Positions 17,728-27,421 of a stretch of DNA of 64,000 nt are shown in pieces (the first letter of the stretch is position 1; the number at the start of each line of letters is the position of its first letter). A program made the translations under genes and the position numbers. The notes under the pieces are model-generated. The model had not been told where the DNA came from. It saw only the letters and a program-made list of their open reading frames with translations, and made no database searches. Source of the DNA: Pseudanabaena frigida (lineage in GTDB: Bacteria > Cyanobacteriota > Cyanobacteriia > Pseudanabaenales > Pseudanabaenaceae). Location of the stretch: NCBI GenBank assembly GCA_003242085.1, contig QBML01000019.1, positions 1-64,000 of the forward strand, read 5' to 3'.

Positions 17728-18399
17728 CTACCAAAATAAGCGCATGGGTAATTCAGGACGACAATCTAATTGATTACCTTGTAGCTCTCCATCAAACCCA
17801 ATCTCCATACAATAATCTTTGCCTTCTTTTATGTTGAGAATATTACAATCAATCACAGCTTGAAATTCTGGTGAAATGTTATTTGCTGTAGGACTAACCA
17901 TTTCTAATCGAGTTATTTCACGCAAGCCATTGCCGTGCTCTAAGGGCTGAGCTTTTTCGGGAGGATATCGATCTGGACGTTTCCCAAAAGGAATCTGGAA
18001 AAGCATTGGCTCGTTTAATAAATTACTATTTGTGCCTACAGCAATACTCATAGTTTCAGGCAAATAGGGCGGATGATATGCCCAATGCGAAAATGGAACC
18101 GTTCCATTGTTTGCTGTTACTGACCGCAAGCAGATTCCAAAAGGACATGCAGCATCCTTGCGATTTGCCCATCTTTCCCCAAGACGAGTGCGTCGAATTG
18201 CCTCAGATTTAGCTTCTTCAGAATTATGCACCCACAGCATTTCTATCATCGCATTGTGAAAGAAAAAACGACGGTTGGCTGTGCCTTGTCCTAGATGTAC
18301 GTTAGCCGATCCTTCTGTGAATCCAAAGGCTACTAAACGATCTGCTTCCCAAGCATTTATATCAGTGCAGATAAAAAGATGGTCGAGTTCAAACGCCAT
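17728..18399 (-). CDS. Glyoxalase-like (VOC superfamily) domain protein
   Basis: 223 aa. Begins MAFELDHLFICTDINAWEAD with the VOC start pattern (LDH..I...), continues LVAFGFTEGSANVHLGQGTA and RRFFFHNAMIEMLWVHN. This matches the single-chain glyoxalase-like family (PF13468-type). Members bind a metal through His/Glu, but substrate is unknown. It opens the accessory stretch that also holds HicB, AAC(3)-like and DUF1993 genes, all on the minus strand but with gaps, so a common operon is not certain. Confidence 0.75.
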   Translation of the reverse strand: MAFELDHLFICTDINAWEADRLVAFGFTEGSANVHLGQGTANRRFFFHNAMIEMLWVHNSEEAKSEAIRRTRLGERWANRKDAACPFGICLRSVTANNGTVPFSHWAYHPPYLPETMSIAVGTNSNLLNEPMLFQIPFGKRPDRYPPEKAQPLEHGNGLREITRLEMVSPTANNISPEFQAVIDCNILNIKEGKDYCMEIGFDGELQGNQLDCRPELPMRLFW

Positions 18400-18494
18400 A
18401 GGTTTAAATCGTTGATTGATTAAGGTTACTTTGTAATATTGAACATAAGAAAGTCAATTATGTTGAGTTTTTATCTCACATACAACGATCGCCG

Positions 18495-18557
18495 ATTTCT
18501 CTATCCGAAATTAAAACAGGCGATCGCCTTGTTGTTTTCACTGATTGCGGCGATCGC
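18495..18557. repeat. About 62-bp direct repeat, copy A
   Basis: ATTTCTCTATCCGAAATTAA... continuing through the HIP1 site. Copy B is at 18839-18901 and is close to 88% identical by eye. On the plus strand both copies can read LYPKLKQAIALLF.LI.AI, which looks like part of a small membrane protein. Confidence 0.65.
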
Positions 18558-18590
18558 GCAAATATCACTACAGATTATCAATAAAGTCTT

Positions 18591-18782
18591 CTACTTTGAT
18601 TCGTGCTTAGTTGAGTACCCCAACCGAGGAAATTCTTCTAAATACAGCCGAGTTGCTTCTTTTAATCCTGCGATCGCCTGTTCAATTTTTTCACCTTGAT
18701 CGACTGTGCCAACCTCTGGACATTCAGCAATGTACATATAATCTTCTTTGTAGAGAATGGCTGTAAAGATATGACTTTTCAT
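18591..18782 (-). CDS. Orphan HicB-family protein
   Basis: 63 aa: MKSHIFTAILYKEDYMYIAE followed by CPEVGTVDQGEKIEQAIAGL and KEATRLYLEEF. This is a compact HicB (UPF0150) fold of full length. No HicA gene adjoins it on either side; upstream and downstream lie the two copies of a 62-bp direct repeat. The missing toxin and the flanking repeats suggest an insertion or deletion event here. Confidence 0.8.
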   Translation of the reverse strand: MKSHIFTAILYKEDYMYIAECPEVGTVDQGEKIEQAIAGLKEATRLYLEEFPRLGYSTKHESK

Positions 18783-18838
18783 CGTGGTTTACTCTTGCTT
18801 TTTAGAAAAATATCATCTTCACTATAAACTGCTCGCCT

Positions 18839-18901
18839 ATTTCTCTATCCCAAATTAAAACAGGCGATCGCTTTGTTATTTTTGCTGATTATGGCGATCA
18901 G
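18839..18901. repeat. About 62-bp direct repeat, copy B
   Basis: Second copy of the segment at 18495-18557, in the same orientation, on the other side of the HicB gene. Confidence 0.65.
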
Positions 18902-18969
18902 TCTAATATCGCTAGGCAATTGCTATCCAAAAACCTCAATCTAAAAAATTTTCTATCTAACGACTCAAA

Positions 18970-19467
18970 TCATTGGCGGTAGGCAATCTTGACCTCAGCA
19001 CTGTCCACAATAGCAATATCGAAATGAAGCACATCTTCGCGTACTCCAAGTTTTGTATAGAGTGCGATCGCAGGATCATCGCCGATGTCTGCCTGTACGA
19101 AAATAACGTAGGCTGCTCGCGCTACAGCAATCTTCTTTAATTCCCGAATTAATGTTGTGGCAATGCCTTCTCGTCGATGCGATACTGCAACTGCTAGATC
19201 GTAAATATAGATTTCACTCCGCTCTTGCTCAAACTTCTGGAGTTCGTAAGCGGCAAGACCTGCGACTACCGATCCATTTTTTAACGCTGCGATCGCGATG
19301 AAATAATCGCTGCTTAACAACTTCTTAAGATAAGCATCGCTTGGACGAGATGAACTATAGGTATCAACTTCGTTGAAAGCTTCACCAAAGACAGTCAACA
19401 ATTCTTCCATAAGTGCCAAATCATTGACGGAAAGCTGATAGATGCTAATTGGTTCTGAAGATGACAT
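18970..19467 (-). CDS. AAC(3)-I-family aminoglycoside N-acetyltransferase homologue
   Basis: 165 aa GNAT enzyme. It shows strong family features: LLTVFGEAFNEVDTYSSSRP, FIAIAALKNGSVVAGLAAYE, RSEIYIYDLAVAVSHRREGI (acetyl-CoA loop RREGIA), and VQADIGDDPAIALYTKLG. These match AAC(3)-I enzymes that acetylate gentamicin-class drugs at the 3-amino group. Active-site features look intact. Whether it confers resistance or has another substrate cannot be judged from sequence. Twelve bases after the DUF1993 gene, so the two are likely co-transcribed. Confidence 0.82.
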   Translation of the reverse strand: MSSSEPISIYQLSVNDLALMEELLTVFGEAFNEVDTYSSSRPSDAYLKKLLSSDYFIAIAALKNGSVVAGLAAYELQKFEQERSEIYIYDLAVAVSHRREGIATTLIRELKKIAVARAAYVIFVQADIGDDPAIALYTKLGVREDVLHFDIAIVDSAEVKIAYRQ

Positions 19468-19480
19468 TTTTCACTCAATG

Positions 19481-20005
19481 TTATGCATCACCTTGGTGTT
19501 TTACGAAAGGCACTAAATGTATCATAAAATCGCGCTTGCCTATGGGCGCTTCTGCCATACGGAGGATATCGTACGCTGTCGTCATATGGAAGTAAAAGTT
19601 TGGCATCAGAAAATCATCTACGTATGAGAGCCCAGATAGTTCGAGGTATAGACCTTGCCCAAGCTCGATTCGCTTGATTTCTGAAAGCGTAGCGTCAGTA
19701 ACATTGATACTTGCCAATAGTTCCTTAGTGGATGAAATATGATCGCGAGCCTCACCTAAAGATGCCACTTCGGGGGGTAAGTTGTTCGCCGCCTGTCCCA
19801 AGCACCACAATGCGAAGTTGCGAGGCTGATTGCAAGTAAATACGATTTGTGTGCCGAAAGGAAACATATCGGGAGCTATGCGACGCTGCAATATAGACTC
19901 CACATCGCCTCCAAAATGACTCTCTGCAACCATTAAGAGATGGCTCAACGTGTCGAGTCTAGAGCTAAAGATATTTTGTAGTGATTCGATCTTCTGGTTT
20001 TCCAT
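19481..20005 (-). CDS. DUF1993 family protein
   Basis: 174 aa helical protein. Features: DTLSHLLMVAESHFGGDVES, LQRRIAPDMFPFGTQIVFTC, and a late FLMPNFYFHMTTAYDILRMA. These match DUF1993, a DinB-like four-helix family of unknown function that often carries metal-binding His. First gene of a probable two-gene unit with the AAC(3)-like acetyltransferase. The family-1 repeat element lies just upstream (20040-20156), so the promoter must lie near or inside that element. Confidence 0.75.
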   Translation of the reverse strand: MENQKIESLQNIFSSRLDTLSHLLMVAESHFGGDVESILQRRIAPDMFPFGTQIVFTCNQPRNFALWCLGQAANNLPPEVASLGEARDHISSTKELLASINVTDATLSEIKRIELGQGLYLELSGLSYVDDFLMPNFYFHMTTAYDILRMAEAPIGKRDFMIHLVPFVKHQGDA

Positions 20006-20039
20006 ACGATTTCTATGAACACAAGTTGTGATTTATAAC

Positions 20040-20156
20040 TATAGCTGTCGCCAAGTGTATTAGTACATAAAATCCGAGAAGAGAATGGCGGCGCTAAGCG
20101 CCGCCATTCTCTTCTCGGATTTTGATTTTGTCCTAACGCGAGTGGCGACAGCTATA
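20040..20156. repeat. Family-1 hairpin element, complete copy
   Basis: The best-preserved copy. Terminal inverted repeats of 14 bp are perfect (TATAGCTGTCGCCA and complement). Between them is a 55-nt hairpin (20069-20123) AAAATCCGAGAAGAGAATGG... with apex GGCGGCGC-TAA-GCGCCGCC. Total 117 bp with no coding capacity. Ends begin and finish in TA, consistent with a TA target. Confidence 0.8.
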
Positions 20157-20245
20157 TGTATTAAGTATATTAGACAGAAGAATCTGTCTAATATTGACTA
20201 TAGGGTGTTTAGACTGAAAGACAAAGATGCCAAAAGCTTGGAAAG

Positions 20246-20310
20246 CCTAACGCAATGAAATAAGTAGAGGCGGCGCTTTGCGCCGCCTCTACTTATTTCA
20301 TTGCGTTAGG
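20246..20310. terminator. Long hairpin after hstK-like gene
   Basis: CCTAACGCAATGAAATAAGT... pairs over 31 bp around a TTT loop with apex GGCGGCGC/GCGCCGCC. It contains the stop codon of the large kinase gene. Same apex as family-1 elements but without their terminal repeats. Confidence 0.75.
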
Positions 20311-23300
20311 AGGTTTGGGGAAGAACACAGATAGCGGGAAGCGTAAAGTAGAAGGTACTTCCTCGATCGAGAGATGCTTCTACCCAGATACGCCCACTAT
20401 GTCGCTGCAAAATGCGTTGAACGATCGCTAGACCAATCCCAGTTCCTTCAAATTCGTCATCTCGATGCAACCGCTGAAACACACCAAATAATTTATCGGC
20501 ATAGCGCATATCAAACCCCGTGCCATTATCGCGAATAAAGTAAATGATTTCTTCAGAATTGACAGTGAATCCGATTTCAATTAGAGCATTGGTGCGATGG
20601 CGTGTATATTTAATGGCATTTGACAGCAAATTGACCCAAACTTGGCGCAACAGCGAAGGATCTGCTTGACAAGGAGGCAAGTCAGCAATCTCAAATTTTA
20701 CCTGCCGTCCTTGCATCTCCAGTTCCATATCTTTTAGAATCTTCTGAATTAGTTCATTGGGATAAATTAACTGAGGCAACATTTCCTGACGACTTGTGCG
20801 GGAAAGCGCTAACAAATCATCAATTAGCTCGGCCATGCGCTTGGCATTGTCACGCACGATTTTCATGCAGCGATTGCCTTCTGCATCCAATTGGGAGCCG
20901 TAGTCTTCTTGTAAAATCCTTAAAAAGCCATCGATCGCGCGCAAGGGCGCACGCAAATCGTGGGAAACTGAATAGGCAAATGATTCTAGTTCTTTGTTTG
21001 CCTCAATCAACTGGGCAGTCCTCTGAATTACGCGCTGTTCTAGTACAGTATTGAGTTGGCGAACTTCAGCTTCAGCCGCTTTAAGATCGCTAATATCACG
21101 CATTACAGTTGAGAAATATTCCACGCTTCCATCTACGGTTTTATGGGCAATGATCATTTGTGACATCGGGATCTCATTGCCATCTTGGTCGAGTACTGCT
21201 GTTTCACCAACCCAAGTTCCATCTCGGATCGCAGTGGGTAAACCTTCCTGCTGAATGATTTTTAATGCCCATTCAGGATAATAATCAAAAACACGGAATT
21301 GAGTAATGTCATCGCTAGACGAAAGGCTCATTTTTTCCCGAGAGAAAGCATTTGCCCAAAGCAAGGTTCCCTCAGGGTTAGACATTCTAATACGATCGGT
21401 TGAGGCTTCGAGAATGGCGATCGTGCGATCGCGGTCTTTTTGAATGCGTTCTCGCTCTGCAATTTCCATCTGTAACGACGTGTTTAGTTCCGCTTGTTGT
21501 TTAAGCAAACGGGCATTATCAATAGAAATTGCTGCTTGAGCTGACAATAAATTTACTATTTCGCTTCGTTGTTGGTTAAATGCACCCGTCACCAAATTAT
21601 TTTCCAGATAGACAATCCCAGTCAGACTTCCTTGCTTCAACAAAGGCGTACATAGAATAGATTTTGCCTGATTTTGGATAATCCAAGGATCGTTTTTAAA
21701 ATAACCTTGCTGAGCCGCATCATCCAGTACAATCCCTTCTAGTGTATGTGCAACATAATGGATGATGGCTGTGGGTAAGGGGGAACGATCTTTGATACCA
21801 GACACCCCCAGAGGAATAGACTGTAATACGGCAACGAGATCGTCATTGATGGAGCCAGCAGCTTCGATGCACCATTCGTTTTGTGTTTGCAAGAGGAGAT
21901 ATCCCGTTTGGGCTCCTGCATTTTCAATCAAGATTTTCATCAATGTCGCCAGCAATCGATCGAGATAAATTTCACTGGCGATCGCTTGAGACGCTTTTAA
22001 GACGGTGGCAAAATCTAATGTATCCAATTTGGTAGATGTTAAGGTAACCGTCCTAGAACGATTGCTTTCAGAAGAAATACCACGCAATTGCTCTCGCAGG
22101 TTAGGGAATTCTGTCTCCAATGCTTCTATTTTGGCTAAGGCTCCCCACCGCCCATAGCAATGATAGGCTTCTCGTAGATAGGCATAGGCAATTGTAGTTT
22201 TGTGTTGAGCCAAATAAAAGCGGGCGGCGAGTTCGTTGGCTAATGCTTCCTCTTGGATATAACCGTTTTCCTTCGCCCCTGCAATTGCGCGATCGTACAT
22301 TTCTATTGCTTCGAATTTTTGCTCTAAAACTCGATATCGTTCCGCTTCTACCAACTCCCACTTGTTCGAATAATTCATGGGAGCATGATGTGCCCACTCC
22401 TTTAACTTGGCTTGATTTTCTTGCATTCGTAACCATCGAGGCTCCGACTCCGTCATAGCTTCAGGTGGAGTAGCAAGCACAGTCAGAGAATCATAGAAAT
22501 ATAAGATCGGTTCAACGATACTTCCCATCGCCCCAGCCAAATATTCTCGGATTTGAGCAGCATCGTGTTCAGCTTTAGCAAAGTCTTGCAGCCAGTAATT
22601 TAATGTGAATCGAAACAGATAAAAATGACATAATCGATAAAAATCATTGGAAGCTTTTGCCTCAGTGAGGATTTTTTCTTCATAAGAATCCTGGCGTAAG
22701 GGAATTTCATTTTCTGGCTGACCCAGCAGAATGAGAGTCGCTTGCCAGTAAATCAAAAAACAGTTTGCTGGTGTGACTTGATTGAGGTCAAGCAACTGTT
22801 GGTAATAGGCGCGAATTTTTGGTTCGATTTCAGTGAGCGGTTGACCGCACCAATAGGCATTCAAGCAGAAGAATTGTATGTCATAGCCAACAAATTCCAG
22901 ATTGCCAGTGTCTAACCCTGCTTGATATCCTTCTTGGAGAATGGGGAGCGTTTTTTGCAGATGATCGCTCCAGTGGCGAACAAAGCCTCCAATTAAGAGG
23001 GCTGTTGCCGCTCGAATATTCTTGGCATCTGGCTCTGAGGAGAGTTGGTATCCTAATTGTCCAAACTGCTGCACCTCTGTCATCTCTCTCCACAGGGTTC
23101 TCAGTTGGAAGGCGTAACTAGCGTAGCAAAAAGCCGAAACAGGACTGTTCCCAAATTGAATTGATAACTTGACCTGAAGGGCTACGACTAAGAAATAGAG
23201 CATAGAGCCTGTCATGAAACAGACGGGGGTAATGCCAGCCGCAATTTGCATAATTGCCAACTGCTGGGCATCCCTCATTTTCGGTAGATGACTCAACGAC

Positions 23301-26002
23301 TCAATCGAGCGATCGCCTATTAAGATATCGATTTCCTGCTTAACCTGTCGTATATCCTCTAGTGTTGGACTGTCTGGTAGGTTCACGCCCAACATTTGGA
23401 AGACCGATTGACCGATCGCGATCGCCTCTAAAAATTGATTGCGGGCGACCAATGCTTGGATTTTGATTTGATAAACTTGTACTCGTTCTAAAGATGTTTT
23501 TGCATGGTGAATTACTGCTTCAATCCACTGATCCATCCTTTCAAAACCACCAACCAAAAAAGCCACCTCAGCAGCTAATTCGTGCAGGGATAGAGTCATT
23601 TCGTACTGCTGTTGCCAAGCGTCTGTTCCCAACAGTTGCAGACCTACGGTGGCATATTCACGGGCGGCTTGATAGGCAGTGGCTAATCTGGCTTTGCGGC
23701 AAGCAGTCAGGTTGAGTTGCGCGAGTTCATCCCTTTCCTGCTGTTCCACCACCAGTGTGGTTCCATAGTTCAACTGATTGACGATTTCAAAAATGCGCTC
23801 TTCTCTGGAGGCTAGGGAAACTTGTCGCCGCAAAAGTTGTCCGATCTGGTAATGAGTTGTCTGTTTTTGTGCGTCAGGAATAAGGGAATAGGCGGCTTGC
23901 TGTACGCGATCGTGGAGAAAGCGATAGGAACAGTTAAACATTGCTGACTGGTTGACTTCTGCCACCTTAAGCTCTGATGGCTGGTAAAACTTATAGACCT
24001 CGGCGATCGGTAAAATCATGCCTTCTTGTAAGGCTTTCCAGAGATCGATCGCGGTATCTTCGGGCGATCGCTCATTGACAATTGAGAGGGTTGCCAAATC
24101 GAACTGAGCGCCAATGCAAGCCGCCAGTTTCAAAACAGTTTGGGTTTCCACAGGCATTTTTTGCAACTGAAGTGCCATGAACTCAACGACATCATCCGTG
24201 AGTGCGAGTAACTTCACCGTTGCTAGGTCGCACTGCCAATATCCTGCTTGGGAATCAAAGGAAATATAACCGTCCTCATGCAGTGCTTTGAGAAATTGGG
24301 TGAGGAAGAAGGGATTGCCCTTGGTCTTTTGATAGAGCAACTCCGTTAGCGGCTGAGCCAATTCCAGCGAGCAACTCAGCGTATCTGCGGTTAACCGATT
24401 CACATCCCCTTGACTCAGGGGGGCTAAAGTGAGGGTATGGATCGGGGCTGCCGCTTTTTTGGACGCTTCGAGCATTAGCATCAAGGGGTGGATCGGGAAC
24501 ACTTCGTTATCCCGATAGGCTCCGATGATGAACAAATAACCGCGCTCGCGCTCTGTCAGCAGTAGCTTTAGCAAGTTCAGTGAGGCTGAATCCACCCACT
24601 GCAAGTCATCCAAGAAAATGACCAGTGGATGATCTGGGGTGGTGAACACCGTTATAAACTTCTGAAACAGCAGATTGAAACGGTTCTGAGCAGCGCTACC
24701 AGAGAGTTCTGGTACTGGGGGCTGTTGTCCGATCACCTGTTCGAGTTCAGGAATCACCTCAATCAGCACCTGCCCATTGTCACCGACTGCTGCCAAGATC
24801 TGTGCTTTCCAATCAGCTAACTGTGTGTCGTCACAGCTAAGCAGTTGGCTCATCAGATCGCGGAAGGCTTGGACAAAGGCGCTAAATGGAAGATTACGGT
24901 TGAATTGGTCGTATTTACCTTTGATGAAATAGCCATGCCAACGCACAATCGGCTTATGTACTTCATTGACAACGGCGGTTTTGCCAATGCCTGAAAAGCC
25001 TGCCACCAGCATTAGTTCGGATGCTCCGTTGGCAACTCGCCCAAAAGCATCAAGCAAGGCTTGCACTTCTTGTGCCCGTCCATAGAGTTTTTCGGGGATC
25101 GAAAAGCGATCGCTGATATCTCGTTCACCTAAATCGAATTGGGCATGTTTACCTGCAACAGAATATTCTTCCCGACACTTGATCAGATCGTGTTTTAGCC
25201 CGAGTGCACTCTGATAGCGATCTTCGGCATTCTTGGACATCAGTTTGTGAATAATTTCACCAAGCACGATCGGTAAATCAGGATGGAGATCGCAGACAGA
25301 GGGTGGTTGCTTGGCGAGATGGGCGTGAACCATTTCCATTGGTTCTTCCGCTTGGAATGGTAACTGTCCCGTGAGCAGTTCAAAGAAGGTAATTCCCAAA
25401 GAATAAAAATCGCTGCGATAGTCAATTCCCCGATTCATCCGCCCAGTTTGTTCGGGTGAGATATAGGCTAATGTGCCTTCTAGCACGTTGATATTTTGAA
25501 TCTCTTGAGTTTCGCGGGGTAACAGGGAGGCAATGCTAAAGTCAATTAGCTTAATTTGTTCAGTTTCTGGTTGAATCAGAATGTTGGCTGATTTAATATC
25601 TTTGTGAATAACCCGTTGCCGATGGAGCTGGTGGAGAATATCCACAATTTGCAGGGCAATTGGCCAGAATTGTTCGATAGTTAGCGGGGCAGCATTGATG
25701 TAGTGACGGAGGGAGATGGCACCGCTGTCTTCCATCACCAAGGCATAGCCATTGGCATAGGGTTCTAGACTAATTGGGCGGACAATGCCTTGGATGTTAA
25801 GATTTTTAGCGATCGCATACTGATTGCGAAACTGTACTAATTCGCTGAAGCTGGGATAGTCGTGCCTCAGTATTTTAATCACCACCGCAGATTGCTGCGA
25901 ATTTTGCACTCCTCGATAGACAGCCGTCCTAGAACCGAGATACAGCTGCTCAAACAAGGTATAGCCAGACACTTTTGGGAATTGCTGTGCTAGAGGAGTC
26001 AT
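20306..26002 (-). CDS. HstK-type Ser/Thr kinase - AAA ATPase - GAF - PAS - histidine kinase
   Basis: 1898 aa, a cyanobacterial giant signalling protein. Residues 1-270: Hanks kinase (HRQRVIHKDIKSANIL; metal motif is DFS, not DFG, in IKLIDFSIASLL). About 300-600: AAA/predictive ATPase with Walker A GFSGIGKTAV and VIFLDDLQWVD Walker B. 600-1300: helical repeat region. About 1335-1500: GAF (QTGYLLLQTQNEW). About 1535-1650: PAS. C-terminus: HisKA with phospho-acceptor His in SYSVSHDLRAPLRAIDG and HATPase with NLLSNAIKY, DNGTGFD, GTGIGLAIV. All histidine-kinase boxes are intact. No response regulator adjoins. DFS should be tested for activity. Confidence 0.93.
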   Translation of the reverse strand: MTPLAQQFPKVSGYTLFEQLYLGSRTAVYRGVQNSQQSAVVIKILRHDYPSFSELVQFRNQYAIAKNLNIQGIVRPISLEPYANGYALVMEDSGAISLRHYINAAPLTIEQFWPIALQIVDILHQLHRQRVIHKDIKSANILIQPETEQIKLIDFSIASLLPRETQEIQNINVLEGTLAYISPEQTGRMNRGIDYRSDFYSLGITFFELLTGQLPFQAEEPMEMVHAHLAKQPPSVCDLHPDLPIVLGEIIHKLMSKNAEDRYQSALGLKHDLIKCREEYSVAGKHAQFDLGERDISDRFSIPEKLYGRAQEVQALLDAFGRVANGASELMLVAGFSGIGKTAVVNEVHKPIVRWHGYFIKGKYDQFNRNLPFSAFVQAFRDLMSQLLSCDDTQLADWKAQILAAVGDNGQVLIEVIPELEQVIGQQPPVPELSGSAAQNRFNLLFQKFITVFTTPDHPLVIFLDDLQWVDSASLNLLKLLLTERERGYLFIIGAYRDNEVFPIHPLMLMLEASKKAAAPIHTLTLAPLSQGDVNRLTADTLSCSLELAQPLTELLYQKTKGNPFFLTQFLKALHEDGYISFDSQAGYWQCDLATVKLLALTDDVVEFMALQLQKMPVETQTVLKLAACIGAQFDLATLSIVNERSPEDTAIDLWKALQEGMILPIAEVYKFYQPSELKVAEVNQSAMFNCSYRFLHDRVQQAAYSLIPDAQKQTTHYQIGQLLRRQVSLASREERIFEIVNQLNYGTTLVVEQQERDELAQLNLTACRKARLATAYQAAREYATVGLQLLGTDAWQQQYEMTLSLHELAAEVAFLVGGFERMDQWIEAVIHHAKTSLERVQVYQIKIQALVARNQFLEAIAIGQSVFQMLGVNLPDSPTLEDIRQVKQEIDILIGDRSIESLSHLPKMRDAQQLAIMQIAAGITPVCFMTGSMLYFLVVALQVKLSIQFGNSPVSAFCYASYAFQLRTLWREMTEVQQFGQLGYQLSSEPDAKNIRAATALLIGGFVRHWSDHLQKTLPILQEGYQAGLDTGNLEFVGYDIQFFCLNAYWCGQPLTEIEPKIRAYYQQLLDLNQVTPANCFLIYWQATLILLGQPENEIPLRQDSYEEKILTEAKASNDFYRLCHFYLFRFTLNYWLQDFAKAEHDAAQIREYLAGAMGSIVEPILYFYDSLTVLATPPEAMTESEPRWLRMQENQAKLKEWAHHAPMNYSNKWELVEAERYRVLEQKFEAIEMYDRAIAGAKENGYIQEEALANELAARFYLAQHKTTIAYAYLREAYHCYGRWGALAKIEALETEFPNLREQLRGISSESNRSRTVTLTSTKLDTLDFATVLKASQAIASEIYLDRLLATLMKILIENAGAQTGYLLLQTQNEWCIEAAGSINDDLVAVLQSIPLGVSGIKDRSPLPTAIIHYVAHTLEGIVLDDAAQQGYFKNDPWIIQNQAKSILCTPLLKQGSLTGIVYLENNLVTGAFNQQRSEIVNLLSAQAAISIDNARLLKQQAELNTSLQMEIAERERIQKDRDRTIAILEASTDRIRMSNPEGTLLWANAFSREKMSLSSSDDITQFRVFDYYPEWALKIIQQEGLPTAIRDGTWVGETAVLDQDGNEIPMSQMIIAHKTVDGSVEYFSTVMRDISDLKAAEAEVRQLNTVLEQRVIQRTAQLIEANKELESFAYSVSHDLRAPLRAIDGFLRILQEDYGSQLDAEGNRCMKIVRDNAKRMAELIDDLLALSRTSRQEMLPQLIYPNELIQKILKDMELEMQGRQVKFEIADLPPCQADPSLLRQVWVNLLSNAIKYTRHRTNALIEIGFTVNSEEIIYFIRDNGTGFDMRYADKLFGVFQRLHRDDEFEGTGIGLAIVQRILQRHSGRIWVEASLDRGSTFYFTLPAICVLPQTS

Positions 26003-26344
26003 AGGTTTAGTGAAAAGAGCTTTGACTTCCCTAGAATTCCCTAAAGTCTTTGTTAGGTAATAGATAAATCAATAGTTAAGTAGGCTAGGTAAAATTAAGT
26101 ATAAAGCCTTGAAACCTGTACCGTTCACTGCGCAGATGGTACAGGTTTTAGATTTGGGTTTTAATTATACCGAAGGGCTTAAAACTATGTTATCCATTAT
26201 ACAGAATGTTTCCGTATAATCAGATTTTTAGCATATTTTGCGGAATGTTTCCTCCTAATATCCGATTCATCTTACGCACTTACACAGAAAGAAGATCTGT
26301 CTCCTTTTAGTTTGGGTACATAACCAAAACAGGAATACTTAGTT
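26003..26344. other. Intergenic between mrp and hstK-like gene
   Basis: About 340 bp. Holds one hairpin (26111-26147) and probable promoter sequence for the kinase gene. No gene seen. Confidence 0.5.
26111..26147 (-). terminator. Hairpin downstream of mrp
   Basis: AAACCTGTACC / GGTACAGGTTT, 11-bp perfect stem with a 15-nt interior. It lies 200 bp past the mrp stop, so assignment as the mrp terminator is moderate. Confidence 0.5.
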
Positions 26345-27421
26345 TTACGCTTGGACTTTGGCTGCGATCGCCTTAGCAATCTCCCTTAAAGCCTTAGCCG
26401 AGGAAGACTCAGGATGACCTAACACAATCGGTACACCGCGATCGCCACCTTCACGTAGACTAATTTCTAATGGTACACAACCAAGTAAATCGACACCAAG
26501 CTCCTCAGAAGTTTTCTTGCCGCCGCCTGAGCCAAAAATGTCGTATTGCTTGTCTGGCATATCAGGTGGGATGAAATAGCTCATATTCTCGACGATACCC
26601 AAGACAGGAATGCCCATGTTTTGAAACATTCTTAAACCCTTGCGTGAATCTAATAGTGAAACTGTTTGCGGTGTAGTCACGATCACGGCTCCTGCTAGGG
26701 GCACAGACTGGGTGAGGGTCAACTGTGCATCTCCAGTCCCAGGGGGCATATCGACAATCAAATAATCGAGTTCGCCCCAGTTTGCCTGATAGAGAAACTG
26801 GCGAATTACACCATTGAGCATGGGGCCACGCCATACCACTGGCTGATCCTTGGCGATTAAAAATGCCATGGAGATCATTTTTACGCCATAGTTAAAGGCT
26901 GGCTCTACTACATCCGCGCCATTCTCTGCTTTAACTACTTTGACTTGTGCTGCCTCCATGCCCAGCATCACAGGTACATTTGGCCCATAAATATCTGCGT
27001 CGAGAATGCCAACCTTTGCGCCCATATCGGCAAGGGCAACTGCGACGTTTACCGCGACTGAAGTTTTGCCTACGCCACCTTTACCGCTGGAAATTGCTAG
27101 AACATATTTAACACCTTCAATACCTTTTAATGAACTTGTAGGTGTTGCAGGCGTCGCGATCGCAGGACTATTGGCAATTACCTTTACCCAAACATCAGTA
27201 ACAGTGCTAATTTTCTTAATCGCATTTTTACATTCTTGGATTAGAGGATCTCGGTTAAGGCTATTCGGATCGTTCAATAGCAATGTAAAACTTACAACTC
27301 CATTGGTCTTAATGGCGATATCACGCACCATGTCTAGCTCGATAATACTTTTTTGGCAATCGGGATCGTTTACAGGCTTTAATGCATCCTGAATCGCTTG
27401 TAAATCATGTAAAACAGTCAT
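26345..27421 (-). CDS. mrp: Mrp/ApbC-family Fe-S cluster carrier ATPase
   Basis: 358 aa. An N-terminal DUF59/MIP18-like domain (1-90) is followed by a deviant Walker A SSGKGGVGKTSVAVN, switch motifs DADIYGPNVPVMLG, and DYLIVDMPPGTGDAQLT. The C-terminal CPxC of many Mrp proteins is absent: the equivalent segment reads NMSYFIPPDMPDKQYDIFGS. This is typical of cyanobacterial relatives. It assembles or delivers Fe-S clusters in the cytoplasm. Divergent from the STAS gene. Confidence 0.93.
   Translation of the reverse strand: MTVLHDLQAIQDALKPVNDPDCQKSIIELDMVRDIAIKTNGVVSFTLLLNDPNSLNRDPLIQECKNAIKKISTVTDVWVKVIANSPAIATPATPTSSLKGIEGVKYVLAISSGKGGVGKTSVAVNVAVALADMGAKVGILDADIYGPNVPVMLGMEAAQVKVVKAENGADVVEPAFNYGVKMISMAFLIAKDQPVVWRGPMLNGVIRQFLYQANWGELDYLIVDMPPGTGDAQLTLTQSVPLAGAVIVTTPQTVSLLDSRKGLRMFQNMGIPVLGIVENMSYFIPPDMPDKQYDIFGSGGGKKTSEELGVDLLGCVPLEISLREGGDRGVPIVLGHPESSSAKALREIAKAIAAKVQA

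Noticed and set aside
18439-18699. Plus-strand frame across the HicB gene as an intact membrane protein
   Set aside because: Its C-terminal half is antisense to hicB; only the part in the direct repeat looks coding.
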